64,000 bases of DNA, taken from NCBI GenBank assembly GCA_905208635.1, contig CAJLPX010000009.1:1-64000 (forward strand), in the 5' to 3' direction. The number at the start of each line of letters is the position of its first letter. Positions within the stretch are counted from its first letter, which is position 1. Below, piece by piece: positions 52,017-60,484 of the stretch. The stretch is from an uncultured Collinsella sp. GTDB lineage: Bacteria > Actinomycetota > Coriobacteriia > Coriobacteriales > Coriobacteriaceae. The notes below the pieces were generated by a model that did no database searches, was not told the DNA's origin, and worked only from the letters and a program-made list of their open reading frames with translations. The translations under genes were made by a program, and so were the position numbers.

Positions 52017-52418
52017 CTACAGACGATCCTTGTTCTCGGCCTTAACGTCGTGTGCCTGCTGAACAAAGAACAGGTCGTACACCACGATGACAAAGGCGCC
52101 ATAGTTTATGGCGTCGCCGCCAAACGCGGGAAGCGTGAGCACCGCCTGGGCAAGCGTGGCGACTGCAGCAACGATACCGAGCTTAAACGCGCCGTCAACC
52201 TGCGAAGGCTTGTTGGCACCCTTGATGCCCGCAACGCCTGCGGCGAGATCGATGAGGCCCTTGGCGATAATCACGGCCGCGGCGAGCATGGCGTTCGATC
52301 CGTAGGTGGACTCGAGCTTGCCGGTCGCGATGCCGGCGATTCCAATGACGAGACTGGCGATGCCCAGAACAAAATAAATCAGGGCAAGGATTTTGAGAGT
52401 CTTGCGAGTGAAGCTCAT
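52017..52418 (-). CDS. Small four-helix membrane protein
   Basis: A 133-residue membrane protein with four hydrophobic helices, near residues 8-30, 45-65, 68-82 and 95-120. The start is the ATG at 52418, with AAAGGACCAGCC before it, rather than a frame 23 residues longer. A charged tail (DVKAENKDRL) ends it. I do not recognise the family, and there is no clear operon partner. Function unknown. Confidence 0.75.
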   Translation of the reverse strand: MSFTRKTLKILALIYFVLGIASLVIGIAGIATGKLESTYGSNAMLAAAVIIAKGLIDLAAGVAGIKGANKPSQVDGAFKLGIVAAVATLAQAVLTLPAFGGDAINYGAFVIVVYDLFFVQQAHDVKAENKDRL

Positions 52419-52645
52419 GGCTGGTCCTTTCGATACGAGTACGCCAACCTGGCGCACCCTTTGTGCTGCACATATGGTGAAGCACATTGTAGTTCAACGC
52501 GGCGATGCATGCGCCTGAAAGCGACTCTTGCCTGTGCGGCCCAACCTTTCAAAAAGGAAAGCTGGGCGTAAGCAAAATCGATGGCAGCGTATGCGCGGCG
52601 CTGCGATGATGGGGCCATGGCAAGAGCTGGACCGAAGGAGGGGCC

Positions 52646-52789
52646 ATGATGTACGGGGCCAAGCAAGTGCGCGAGCCGCGTTCGTTAGGAAGGCGTATGG
52701 GCGATTCCGTGATCGCTGCCGTGTGCACGGGATTGATGGCGGTGCTTTGCATTGGGATGCTGTGGACCATGTCGCATGTGGGACAATAA
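52646..52789 (+). CDS. Small single-helix membrane protein (47 residues)
   Basis: Two ATG codons at 52646 and 52649 follow a near-perfect ribosome site (GAAGGAGG, 4-7 bases upstream). The product is a short basic N-terminus (VREPRSLGRRMGD), one TM helix (AAVCTGLMAVLCIGMLW) and a short tail ending SHVGQ. The layout is that of a positive-inside single-pass peptide. It lies 63 bases before rsmJ on the same strand. The ribosome site and the hydrophobic run together make it credible, but no family is recognised. Confidence 0.65.
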   Translation: MMYGAKQVREPRSLGRRMGDSVIAAVCTGLMAVLCIGMLWTMSHVGQ

Positions 52790-52852
52790 CGGACGGTTGG
52801 GTGCTGGCATAAACGGCGCTCACGTATTCGTTTTGCTTGTTAAGGAGTGTCC

Positions 52853-53557
52853 ATGGGCGTCGTCGATCCCTTTTCTGTTGCTCGGGCTGCTGGGCTCGAG
52901 CTCGTGCGGACGTCCGAGGGCCTTACGCTCACCGACGGCACGATGGAGTTGCGTGCCGATTTTGGCCGCATGCTTCCACGGCTCAAGCAGGGTCGTCTGC
53001 AGCAAGAGCTGTTGGTAAAGGCTGCGCGCACAAAAGGCATCGAACAACCATGGGCGATTGACGCCACGGCAGGCTTTGGCGAGGATTCGCTGCTGCTGGC
53101 GGCAGCGGGCTTTACCGTCGATCTGTATGAGCAGGATTGCGTGATCGCGGCGCTGCTCCAGGATGCCCTGGATCGCGCGGCAGATGATTCGGCGCTTGCG
53201 GCCGCCGTGGCGCGCATGCACTTACATGCGGGCGAGGACAGCATTGCCAGCCTTCGCCATACGGCTGAGCTGGTCGAGCGCGATGAGCTCGCGGCTCCCG
53301 ACGTGGTGTATCTGGACCCCATGTTTCCTGAGCGCACCAAGAGCGCGGCGGTCAAAAAGAAGTTCCAGCTCTTGCACCATCTGGAACAGCCGTGTGCCGA
53401 CGAGGAGACGCTGGTTAAAACTGCGCTTGCAGTGCGGCCGCGCAAGGTCGTTATCAAACGGCCGGTGAAGGGCCCATTGCTTGCCGGCGTTAAGCCGAGC
53501 TATCAGCTTGCGGGCAAGGCCGTCCGCTACGATGTTTTGGTGCCGCCGCGCCCGTAG
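52853..53557 (+). CDS. rsmJ: 16S rRNA m2G1516 methyltransferase RsmJ-like
   Basis: A 234-residue SAM-dependent methyltransferase. The SAM loop WAIDATAGFGEDSLLLAAAG, the catalytic YLDPMFPERTKSAAVKKK and the C-terminal KVVIKRPVKGP are those of RsmJ (YhiQ), which methylates G1516 of 16S rRNA. ATG at 52853 follows AAGGAG with 5-base spacing; GTG two codons earlier is also open. Single gene. Confidence 0.9.
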   Translation: MGVVDPFSVARAAGLELVRTSEGLTLTDGTMELRADFGRMLPRLKQGRLQQELLVKAARTKGIEQPWAIDATAGFGEDSLLLAAAGFTVDLYEQDCVIAALLQDALDRAADDSALAAAVARMHLHAGEDSIASLRHTAELVERDELAAPDVVYLDPMFPERTKSAAVKKKFQLLHHLEQPCADEETLVKTALAVRPRKVVIKRPVKGPLLAGVKPSYQLAGKAVRYDVLVPPRP

Positions 53558-53605
53558 CTTGTGCACGATGGCTGGCGCTTCGCCAGCGCCGTGCCGATGC
53601 GGGGT

Positions 53606-53902
53606 CTATTTCCAAGGGTGCGACGTCAGGTGCCAGCCGCCGCAGTATTCGCATTTGTAGCAGGTCAAACCACGCCGTCCGCGGTTTTCGCAGTCGGCCA
53701 TAACGGCCTCGGCTTCGGCGCGTGTGTCGTAACGGTTTTTGCGCTCGCACGACTTATAGCGCCAAGCCTCGTTGCGCTCGGCGTCCAGGGCGTCGCGGCG
53801 CTCGTCCTCGCGTGCAAACAGGTCGCTCATATCGCCGCCGGTGGCAGCGCCCAAAAACTCGCTTTTGGCTTTTGACCAGGCGGCTCGCTTTTTGCTCCCC
53901 AT
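53606..53902 (-). CDS. Small protein with C-terminal zinc-ribbon-like motif
   Basis: A 98-residue, highly charged protein. The first 60 residues are helical (FAREDERRDALDAERNEAWR). The end has CERKNRYDTRAEAEAVM and then TCYKCEYCGGWHLTSHP, a compact C-x-x-C plus W-H-L-T-S motif that I associate with small, poorly described zinc-binding proteins. The ATG at 53902 has AGGAG 10 bases upstream; a TTG seven codons earlier is open. Divergent from a GNAT gene across a palindrome at 53927. Function unknown. Confidence 0.75.
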   Translation of the reverse strand: MGSKKRAAWSKAKSEFLGAATGGDMSDLFAREDERRDALDAERNEAWRYKSCERKNRYDTRAEAEAVMADCENRGRRGLTCYKCEYCGGWHLTSHPWK

Positions 53903-53926
53903 CTGCTTCGCGCTCCTCTCCAAACG

Positions 53927-53958
53927 TTGGTATCATTGCTCAATCAAAGTGATACCAA
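53927..53958. promoter_or_regulatory. Inverted repeat between divergent genes
   Basis: TTGGTATCA at 53927-53935 and TGATACCAA at 53950-53958 are perfect 9-base inverted copies, and both arms continue into ACGTT-like flanks. It is a probable operator for one or both neighbours. The factor is unknown. Confidence 0.6.
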
Positions 53959-53976
53959 TAAACGTGAGGTCGCCGC

Positions 53977-54468
53977 GTGATGATCAGAAAAACCCTCGAT
54001 ACCGACATTCCCGCCGTCATGGCTATCTATGACGCGGCCCGCGCCTTTATGCGCGCGCATGGTAACGCCACGCAGTGGCCCGAGGGCACGCCTTCGGCCG
54101 AGCAGCTGGCTGCCGATATTGCCGCTGGTGGCAGTTACGTGTGCGAAGTCGACGGTCGCGTGGTGGCGACGTTTGCCTTTTTACCGGGCCCGGACGAGTG
54201 CTATGACGCAATTGAGGACGGGCAATGGCGCAGCGACACTCCGTACGCCGTGCTGCATCGCGTGGCGTCGGATGGCACCACGCATGGCGTCGCAGCAGCG
54301 ATGTTTGCCTTTGCCAAAGAGCGTGCCGATCACCTGCGTATCGACACGCATCAGGATAACCTGCCCATGCAGAGTGCGAGTATTAAGGCGGGATTCGAGC
54401 GTGCCGGCGTCGTGCATGTGTCGGACGGCACGCCGCGTGTTGCGTTTGACTGGCTGCGCGAGGCGTAA
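53977..54468 (+). CDS. GNAT-family acetyltransferase
   Basis: A 163-residue N-acetyltransferase. The first segment IRKTLDTDIPAVMAIYDAAR is the typical GNAT start; a beta strand VVATFAFLPGPDE and the helix after VLHRVASDGTTHGVAAAMF form the acetyl-CoA site. IDTHQDNLPMQSASIKAGF is a common GNAT C-terminal signature. Start is GTG 53977 or ATG 53980; GAGG is 7 bases before the GTG. Substrate unknown. Confidence 0.88.
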   Translation: MMIRKTLDTDIPAVMAIYDAARAFMRAHGNATQWPEGTPSAEQLAADIAAGGSYVCEVDGRVVATFAFLPGPDECYDAIEDGQWRSDTPYAVLHRVASDGTTHGVAAAMFAFAKERADHLRIDTHQDNLPMQSASIKAGFERAGVVHVSDGTPRVAFDWLREA

Positions 54469-54495
54469 GAGCGACGCCTCATATCAATAATTCAT

Positions 54496-54534
54496 GCGAA
54501 CGAAACTGGCCCAGGTTGGGTCATTTTCGTTCGC
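54496..54534 (+). terminator. Stem-loop after the GNAT gene
   Basis: GCGAACGAAA pairs with TTTCGTTCGC, with an inner TGGCCCA/TGGGTCA-like stem. No T-run follows, so its terminator role is moderate. The remaining bases up to 54721 are GC-rich and hold no gene. Confidence 0.55.
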
Positions 54535-54721
54535 TGTGCTGATTTGCAAGCCGACTTTCGCAAGGCGCGAACCTACGAAAATCGCCGCGCGGCAACGCGG
54601 GGCGATGAGCTCGGTCGGGGGATAGGGCCCGCTTCGCCCGCCGGCCCGTAAATTGTATCATCCAGTGTGGAGCGTGAACGTCCGTTGCCGCGTGCGATGG
54701 GCTTGTAATAAGAGGAGAGCC

Positions 54722-56725
54722 ATGTCGAAGCAAGCGGTCGTTGGAATCTTGGCGCATGTCGATGCCGGCAAGACCACGTTGGCCGAGGCCATGCTGTTCA
54801 ACGCGGGTCGCATTCGCAAGCGCGGCCGCGTGGACGATGGCGATTCGCATCTGGACACTAACACGATCGAGCGCGAGCGCGGTATCACGATTTTCTCGTC
54901 GCAGGCCGTGCTCGACCACGGCGATACCCACGTCATGCTCGTGGATGCTCCCGGCCATGTCGATTTTTCTGCCGAGGCGGAGCGCACACTGCGTGCCATG
55001 GACTACGCGATTCTGGTGGTGGGCGCCAACGATGGCGTGCAGGGGCACACCGAAACCCTGTGGCGCCTGCTTGCACGCTATGACATCCCGACGTTCATCT
55101 TCATCAACAAGATCGATTTGGAGAATCCCGGCCGCGATGTTTTGCTGGCACAACTCGGGCAGCGTCTTTCCGAGGGCTGCCTGGATGCCAACGAGCTGCT
55201 GGCGGGCGCCGCCGTTCAGGAGGACGCTGCTGCGTTGGACGAAGCGGCGCTCGAGGAGTTTCTTGAAGCGGGCGAGCTTTCCGTCGCAACGCTGTCGCGC
55301 ATGGTTGTTGAGCGCAAGCTCTTTCCCTGCTTTGCCGGCTCGGCGCTCAAGGACCAGGGCGTGGGCGAGCTGCTGGATGGCATATGCATGCTGATGCGTG
55401 AACAGGCGTGGGCCCCGGAGTTCGCCGCGCGCGTCTATCGTGTCAGCCGAGGCGTTCGCGGCGAGCGCTTGGCTTGGGTTAAAGTGACCGGCGGCACGCT
55501 GCGCGCAAAGCAGATGATCAGCGGGCATTCCAGTGCCGAGGTGTGGGAACAGAAGGTCGATCAGGTACGCATCTATAACGGAGAGAAGTACGAGCTCGCC
55601 CAGGAAGTTGCCGCTGGCGGTATTTGTGCCGTGACGGGTCTTGCGCACGTTCGCCCAGGGGACGCCCTGGGCACGGAGCCCGCGGGCGATGCGCCCGTCA
55701 TCGCTCCGGTCCTCACCTATACGGTGCTGCCGGGCGAACACGACGTTCATGCGGTGTTTAAAGCGCTGAGTGAGTTGGCGGACGAAGATCCCATGCTCGG
55801 CGTAAGCTGGAATACGCATCTTGAGCAGATCCATTTGCAGTTGATGGGCGCCGTGCAACTCGAGGTCGTGCAGCGGGTGTTGGCCGATCGCTTTGGTCTT
55901 ACGGTTGGGTTTGAGCCCGGCGGCATTCTCTATAAGGAGACTATCTCGCAGCCGGTCGAGGGCGTGGGCCATTTTGAGCCACTGCGCCACTATGCCGAGG
56001 TGCATTTGCGTTTGGAGCCGTTGCCGGCGGGCTCGGGCGTGCAGTTTGGCACCGTGACCTCGACCGACGAGCTCGATCTTAACTGGCAACGTCTGGCGCT
56101 CACCAACGCCATGGAGCGCGATCACCTGGGCGTGCTGACCGGCTCGCCCATCACCGATGTGCGCATTACGCTCACGGGCGGCCGCGCGCATGCCAAGCAC
56201 ACCGAGGGCGGTGATTTTCGTCAGGCCACATACCGTGCGATTCGCCAAGGACTCATGCAGGCGCGTGAGGCCGACGCGGCGGTACTGCTGGAGCCGTGGT
56301 ACCACTTTGAGCTCGAGGTGCCGGGGGAGTGCGTGGGCCGGGCGCTCTCAGATGCCACGCGCATGGGTGCCGAGTACGAGCCGCCGACGATGGCGGGCGA
56401 CCGGGCGAAGCTTGTGGGTCGCGTACCGGCGTCTGAGGTGCAGGATTACGCGCTGGAGGTGGCTGCCTACACGAGCGGTCGCGGTCATCTGTACCTCGAG
56501 TTTGCCGGGCATGCTGCCTGCCATGATGCCGAGCGCGTAATCGAGGCGGCCGCCTACGAGCCCGAGGCCGATCTGCCCAACACGCCCGACTCGGTCTTTT
56601 GCGCCCACGGCGCCGGCTACACGGTCAAATGGTACGACGTACCCGCCTCGGCGCACGTAAAGATCGATCCCACCACCTTCCGCCCCTGGCGAGCAGCAGA
56701 CGCCGAGTTTTTCGGCCATAGGTGA
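54722..56725 (+). CDS. Tet(M)-like ribosome-binding translational GTPase
   Basis: A 667-residue EF-G-like GTPase. G1 is AHVDAGKTT at residues 11-19, then LDTNTIERERGITIFSS (switch I), G3 DAPGHVDFSAE and G4 NKIDLENPG. Domains II-V follow, with LEVVQRVLADRFGL and EVPGECVGRALSDATRMGAEYEPP split across the domain IV/V join. The C-terminal CAHGAGYTVKW is typical of Tet(M)/Tet(W) relatives. Ribosomal-protection proteins share this layout, but many chromosomal relatives have no proven resistance role. Single gene, GAGGAGAGCC before ATG; the longer upstream frame is not supported. Resistance cannot be claimed from sequence alone. Confidence 0.87.
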   Translation: MSKQAVVGILAHVDAGKTTLAEAMLFNAGRIRKRGRVDDGDSHLDTNTIERERGITIFSSQAVLDHGDTHVMLVDAPGHVDFSAEAERTLRAMDYAILVVGANDGVQGHTETLWRLLARYDIPTFIFINKIDLENPGRDVLLAQLGQRLSEGCLDANELLAGAAVQEDAAALDEAALEEFLEAGELSVATLSRMVVERKLFPCFAGSALKDQGVGELLDGICMLMREQAWAPEFAARVYRVSRGVRGERLAWVKVTGGTLRAKQMISGHSSAEVWEQKVDQVRIYNGEKYELAQEVAAGGICAVTGLAHVRPGDALGTEPAGDAPVIAPVLTYTVLPGEHDVHAVFKALSELADEDPMLGVSWNTHLEQIHLQLMGAVQLEVVQRVLADRFGLTVGFEPGGILYKETISQPVEGVGHFEPLRHYAEVHLRLEPLPAGSGVQFGTVTSTDELDLNWQRLALTNAMERDHLGVLTGSPITDVRITLTGGRAHAKHTEGGDFRQATYRAIRQGLMQAREADAAVLLEPWYHFELEVPGECVGRALSDATRMGAEYEPPTMAGDRAKLVGRVPASEVQDYALEVAAYTSGRGHLYLEFAGHAACHDAERVIEAAAYEPEADLPNTPDSVFCAHGAGYTVKWYDVPASAHVKIDPTTFRPWRAADAEFFGHR

Positions 56726-56754
56726 TAGAGGTCCAGTCTCTTTGCCGCATCCTG

Positions 56755-56784
56755 TTGGTATAACTCGGTATAAGTTGGTATAAC
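56755..56784 (+). promoter_or_regulatory. Three tandem 10-bp repeats upstream of an AAA ATPase gene
   Basis: GGTATAA occurs at 56757, 56767 and 56777, exactly 10 bases apart, in units TTGGTATAAC, TCGGTATAAG and TTGGTATAAC. They lie 35-64 bases before the ATG at 56819, placing the repeats on one helix face at the promoter. Confidence 0.8.
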
Positions 56785-56818
56785 TATTACCAGGGTTTGC
56801 CAATCCGAGGAGGCCGAC

Positions 56819-57937
56819 ATGAATCCAAATCCCTTTAAGCCTACGGCAGGCAAGCGGCCTCCGATGCTTATCGGCCGCGAGTCGGTCATCGAAGATTTCG
56901 AGGAAGGGCTCGATAACGGCGCCGGAGCGCCGGGCAGGCTCATGCTCATTACGGGAAACCGCGGCTGCGGCAAAACGGTTCTCCTGCGGGAGCTGCAACG
57001 TCTAGCCAGCGAGCGCGGATGGGCGGTTGTCTCCGATTCCGCTTCGCTTGGCTTGTGCGATCGCCTGGCCGACGCGCTTCGCTCGAATAAACCCGTTGTG
57101 ACGTCAATGGAGTTTGGGCCGTCGTTTGGCCGGATGTCGGTCGAGGCGGCTCGGGCAAAGGGCGAGACGTTGCGGGGGCTGGTCAACGAGCGTCTCAAGA
57201 AGCTCGGTCCGGGCAAGGGCGTCTTGTTTGCGATTGACGAGGCACAATCTGCGTCAATCGAGGAACTGGCGGCTCTTGCCGTTCTCTATCAGCAGGTGCT
57301 CGGAGATCAGGATGCTACGGGCCTGCCCGATAGCGACCAGTGCGGTCTTGCGCTGGTATTTGCCGGCTTGCCCAGTATGGTTGACGACCTGCTCGAAGAG
57401 CCGAGCGTGACGTTTTTGCGCCGTGCTCAGCAGCGTACGCTGGGGGCGATTTCTTTGCCCAAGGTGCGCGATTCATATATCCAGACGGTCAAAGACGCAG
57501 GCCTTTACGTTGACGCGGAGACGGCGGGCCTTGCGGCACACAAGAGCATGGGGCATCCCTATATGGTTCAGCTGGTGGGATATTACATGTGGCGCTCTGC
57601 TGTCCGGCGCAACTCGCGAGTCATTGAAAGACGCGATGTCGAGGATGGCCATGCGGATGCCGTCTCCGAGTTCTACGAAGCGGTCGATGCGCCCCTGTAT
57701 TACGGGCTGCGCAGTCCACAGCGCCTTTTTATCGAGGCCATGGCTACTGACGAGGGTAAGCCGACGCGCATGGCGGATATCATTGAGCGCTGCGATCGCA
57801 CTCAGAGCTGGGCGAGTAAATATCGCGCAAGCCTGATTCGCGAGCGCGTCATCGAGGCCGCCGGATACGGCCTTGTGCGGTTTACCGTGCCCATGCTGGG
57901 CGAGTATATCCGCGACCGCGTTTTATGGCATGAGTAG
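56819..57937 (+). CDS. AAA ATPase with NPF N-terminal motif and winged helix
   Basis: A 372-residue ATPase. It begins MNPNPFKPTAGKRPPMLIGR, an N-P-F-x-P...GR start shared with the ATPase at 60485. Walker A is GNRGCGKT near residue 47, Walker B VLFAIDEAQSAS, and the sensor region is FLRRAQQRTLG. The last 90 residues form a winged-helix-like domain (PTRMADIIERCDRTQSWASK, then YRASLIRERVIE). Family knowledge: common in Bifidobacterium and Collinsella with unknown role. AGGAGGCCGAC precedes the ATG. Three 10-bp repeats lie at the promoter, so self-regulation is plausible. Its end overlaps the start of the UvrA-like gene by 8 bases. Confidence 0.85.
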   Translation: MNPNPFKPTAGKRPPMLIGRESVIEDFEEGLDNGAGAPGRLMLITGNRGCGKTVLLRELQRLASERGWAVVSDSASLGLCDRLADALRSNKPVVTSMEFGPSFGRMSVEAARAKGETLRGLVNERLKKLGPGKGVLFAIDEAQSASIEELAALAVLYQQVLGDQDATGLPDSDQCGLALVFAGLPSMVDDLLEEPSVTFLRRAQQRTLGAISLPKVRDSYIQTVKDAGLYVDAETAGLAAHKSMGHPYMVQLVGYYMWRSAVRRNSRVIERRDVEDGHADAVSEFYEAVDAPLYYGLRSPQRLFIEAMATDEGKPTRMADIIERCDRTQSWASKYRASLIRERVIEAAGYGLVRFTVPMLGEYIRDRVLWHE

Positions 57938-60443
57938 GGTGATAAAGGTGACGGAACAGAAGATGAGCCCGCAGGCTATCGAGGTGCGCGGTGCGCGCGT
58001 CCATAACCTTAAGGACATCGATATCGATATTCCGCTGGGAAGGCTCGTGGGTATTGCCGGCGTGTCGGGGTCGGGCAAGAGCTCGCTGGCGCTGGGAGTT
58101 CTTTATGCCGAGGGCTCGCGCCGTTACCTGGAGGCGCTCAGCACCTATACTCGACGTCGCCTGACGCAGGCCGAGCACGCCCAGGTGGACGAGGTATTGC
58201 ACGTACCGGCGGCACTCGCGTTGCATCAGCGTCCTAGTGTGCCAGGCGTGCGCTCGACCTTTGGTACCATGACCGAGCTCAACAATAGCCTGCGTCTGCT
58301 CTTTAGCCGTTGCGCCCATCACGTGTGCCCACATTGCGGTGCGCGCGTGGAGCCGAGCCTCAACGTGGCCGCAGGCCTGTCGCTCACGTGCCCCGCATGC
58401 AGCCGCGAGTTCTACGCGCCGAGTGCCGAGGATTTGGCTTTCAATAGCGGCGGTGCATGCCCCACCTGTGGCGGTACCGGTGTCATGCGCGAGGTGGACG
58501 AAGCGAGTCTGGTGCCCGACGAGTCCAAGACCATCAACGAAGGCGCGGTGCTTCCCTGGGGCACGCTCATGTGGGACTTGATGAAGCAGGTGGCAGGTGA
58601 GATGGGCGTACGTACCGACGTGCCGTTTAACCAGCTCACGCCTCAAGAGCGCGACATCGTGTTCCATGGTCCGGCGGTTAAGAAGCACATTCTTTACGTT
58701 CCCAAAAACGGCGAGGGCGCCACGCCGCTCGACTTTACCTATTACAACGCCGTCTATACCGTTGAGAATGCGCTCGCCAAGGTTAAGGACGACAAGGGCC
58801 TCAAACGCGTTGCACGCTTTTTGCGCGAGGGGCCATGCCGTGGCTGCGGCGGCACGCGTCTTTCCGAGGCTGCGCGTCAGCCCCAGGTGCGCGGTATCAA
58901 TCTGGCGCAGGCGGCTGCCATGACGCTGGGCGAGGCGATTGAGTGGGTGCGCGGCGTGCCCGCATCCTTGCCGACCGAGATGCGGCCCATGGCGACGGAT
59001 ATCTGCGATTCGTTTTTGGGCGCGGCCCGTCGCCTGGTTGACCTGGGTCTCGATTACCTCTCGCTCGACCGCGCCGGTGCCACGCTCTCCACGGGTGAGC
59101 GCCAGCGCGTGCAGCTTGCCCGCGTGGTACGCAACCGCTCGACGGGCGTGCTCTATGTGCTCGATGAGCCTTCGATCGGCCTGCATCCTGCTAACGTTGA
59201 GGGCCTGGTAGGCGTGATGCGCGATCTGGTGGATGACGGCAACACCGTGGTTGTCGTCGATCACGACACGCGCGTGCTGGCGGAAGCCGACTATCTGGTC
59301 GAGATGGGCCCCGTTGCCGGAGCGGGCGGCGGTAATGTGATCGCTGCTGGCACGGTGGGCGAGGTCGAACAATCGCAGGGCAGCCGCATCGCGCCGTTTT
59401 TGCGCTCGGACCCCGGGCGCTTGCGCCCGCAGGTGGTTGACGACGAAATGTTCGACCAGGGTCATATCCGCATGGCGACCGATGCCATCCATACCGTCAA
59501 GCCGCTCGAAGCCGATATCCCGCGCGGTCGCCTTGTTGCGGTGACGGGCGTCTCGGGTTCGGGCAAGACGACGCTGGTGCTCGAGACGCTCATTCCGGCA
59601 CTCAAGGCGCAGGCGGCCGGCGAGCGCCTGCCAAGGCACGTGCGCTGGGTTGATGCCGAGGGCATCGCGCGCGCCAACCTGATTGACGCTACGCCCATCG
59701 GCGCCAACGTGCGCTCGACGGTGGCGACTTATGCCGACATCCATGACGAGCTGCGTCGCGCCTTCGCCCGCACGCCCGAGGCCAAGGCAGCCGGCTACAA
59801 GGCAGGCGCATTTAGCTACAACACTGGCGCCTTGCGCTGCCCTACGTGCGATGGCACGGGTTCGATATCGCTCGACGTGCAGTTTTTGCCCGATGTCGAG
59901 ATCGTCTGCCCGTCATGTCGCGGCTCACGTTATGCAGACGCGGCTTCGCATATCCATCGCGAGGGCAAGGACGGCAGTCTGCTTACGTTGCCGCAGCTCA
60001 TGGACATGAGTGTGGACGAGGCCCTCGACGCCACGGTGGGACTCAAGAAAGTCCAGGCGCGCCTGCAGACCTTGCACGATCTGGGCTTAGGCTACCTGAC
60101 GCTTGGCGAGCCCACGCCGGCGCTTTCGGGCGGCGAGGCACAGCGCCTTAAGCTTGCGAGCGAGATGGGCCGCGTGCAGGATGACGCCGTGTTTGTGTTC
60201 GACGAACCCACGATCGGTCTGCATCCGCTCGATGTTCAGGTGCTGCTGAGTGTGTTTGACGGCCTCGTTGCCAAGGGCGCCACGGTTATCGTGATCGAAC
60301 ACGACCTCGATCTTATCCGTAATGCCGATTACGTGATCGACATGGGCCCGGGCGGCGGCGACGCAGGCGGACAAATCGTCTGTGTCGGCACGCCGGGCGA
60401 CATCGCTGCCTGCTCCGCAAGCATCACCGGCCGCTACCTCTAA
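57930..60443 (+). CDS. UvrA-like ABC ATPase (short form)
   Basis: A protein of up to 837 residues with two ABC ATPase halves and zinc motifs. First Walker A is GVSGSGKSS near 44-52; CPHCGARVEPS, CPACSREF and CPTCGGTGV are zinc sites. The first signature is LSTGERQRVQLAR; the second Walker A is GVSGSGKTT, with the second signature LSGGEAQRLKLASE. Both Walker B regions read DEPSIGLHP and DEPTIGLHP. UvrA proper is about 940 residues and starts nucleotide excision repair. This shorter protein resembles the UvrA2/DrrC branch, linked with drug tolerance or an accessory repair role. The start is unsure: ATG 57930 overlaps the ATPase gene, while ATG 57963 is also possible. Confidence 0.88.
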   Translation: MSRVIKVTEQKMSPQAIEVRGARVHNLKDIDIDIPLGRLVGIAGVSGSGKSSLALGVLYAEGSRRYLEALSTYTRRRLTQAEHAQVDEVLHVPAALALHQRPSVPGVRSTFGTMTELNNSLRLLFSRCAHHVCPHCGARVEPSLNVAAGLSLTCPACSREFYAPSAEDLAFNSGGACPTCGGTGVMREVDEASLVPDESKTINEGAVLPWGTLMWDLMKQVAGEMGVRTDVPFNQLTPQERDIVFHGPAVKKHILYVPKNGEGATPLDFTYYNAVYTVENALAKVKDDKGLKRVARFLREGPCRGCGGTRLSEAARQPQVRGINLAQAAAMTLGEAIEWVRGVPASLPTEMRPMATDICDSFLGAARRLVDLGLDYLSLDRAGATLSTGERQRVQLARVVRNRSTGVLYVLDEPSIGLHPANVEGLVGVMRDLVDDGNTVVVVDHDTRVLAEADYLVEMGPVAGAGGGNVIAAGTVGEVEQSQGSRIAPFLRSDPGRLRPQVVDDEMFDQGHIRMATDAIHTVKPLEADIPRGRLVAVTGVSGSGKTTLVLETLIPALKAQAAGERLPRHVRWVDAEGIARANLIDATPIGANVRSTVATYADIHDELRRAFARTPEAKAAGYKAGAFSYNTGALRCPTCDGTGSISLDVQFLPDVEIVCPSCRGSRYADAASHIHREGKDGSLLTLPQLMDMSVDEALDATVGLKKVQARLQTLHDLGLGYLTLGEPTPALSGGEAQRLKLASEMGRVQDDAVFVFDEPTIGLHPLDVQVLLSVFDGLVAKGATVIVIEHDLDLIRNADYVIDMGPGGGDAGGQIVCVGTPGDIAACSASITGRYL

Positions 60444-60447
60444 CCGA

Positions 60448-60478
60448 ATGTGACAAAGGGACTGTCCCTTTGTCACAT
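60448..60478. repeat. Dispersed palindrome, TGTGACA subfamily
   Basis: A full copy between convergent genes, 4 bases after the UvrA-like stop and 6 bases from the stop of the ATPase gene at 60485. It could act as a bidirectional terminator there. Confidence 0.95.
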
Positions 60479-60484
60479 TGATGC

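Noticed and set aside
54521..56305. 594-codon frame opposite the Tet(M)-like gene
   Set aside because: Antisense shadow; the + strand gene has complete GTPase motifs.
57882..59744. 620-codon frame opposite the UvrA-like gene
   Set aside because: Antisense shadow; no ribosome site or motifs.
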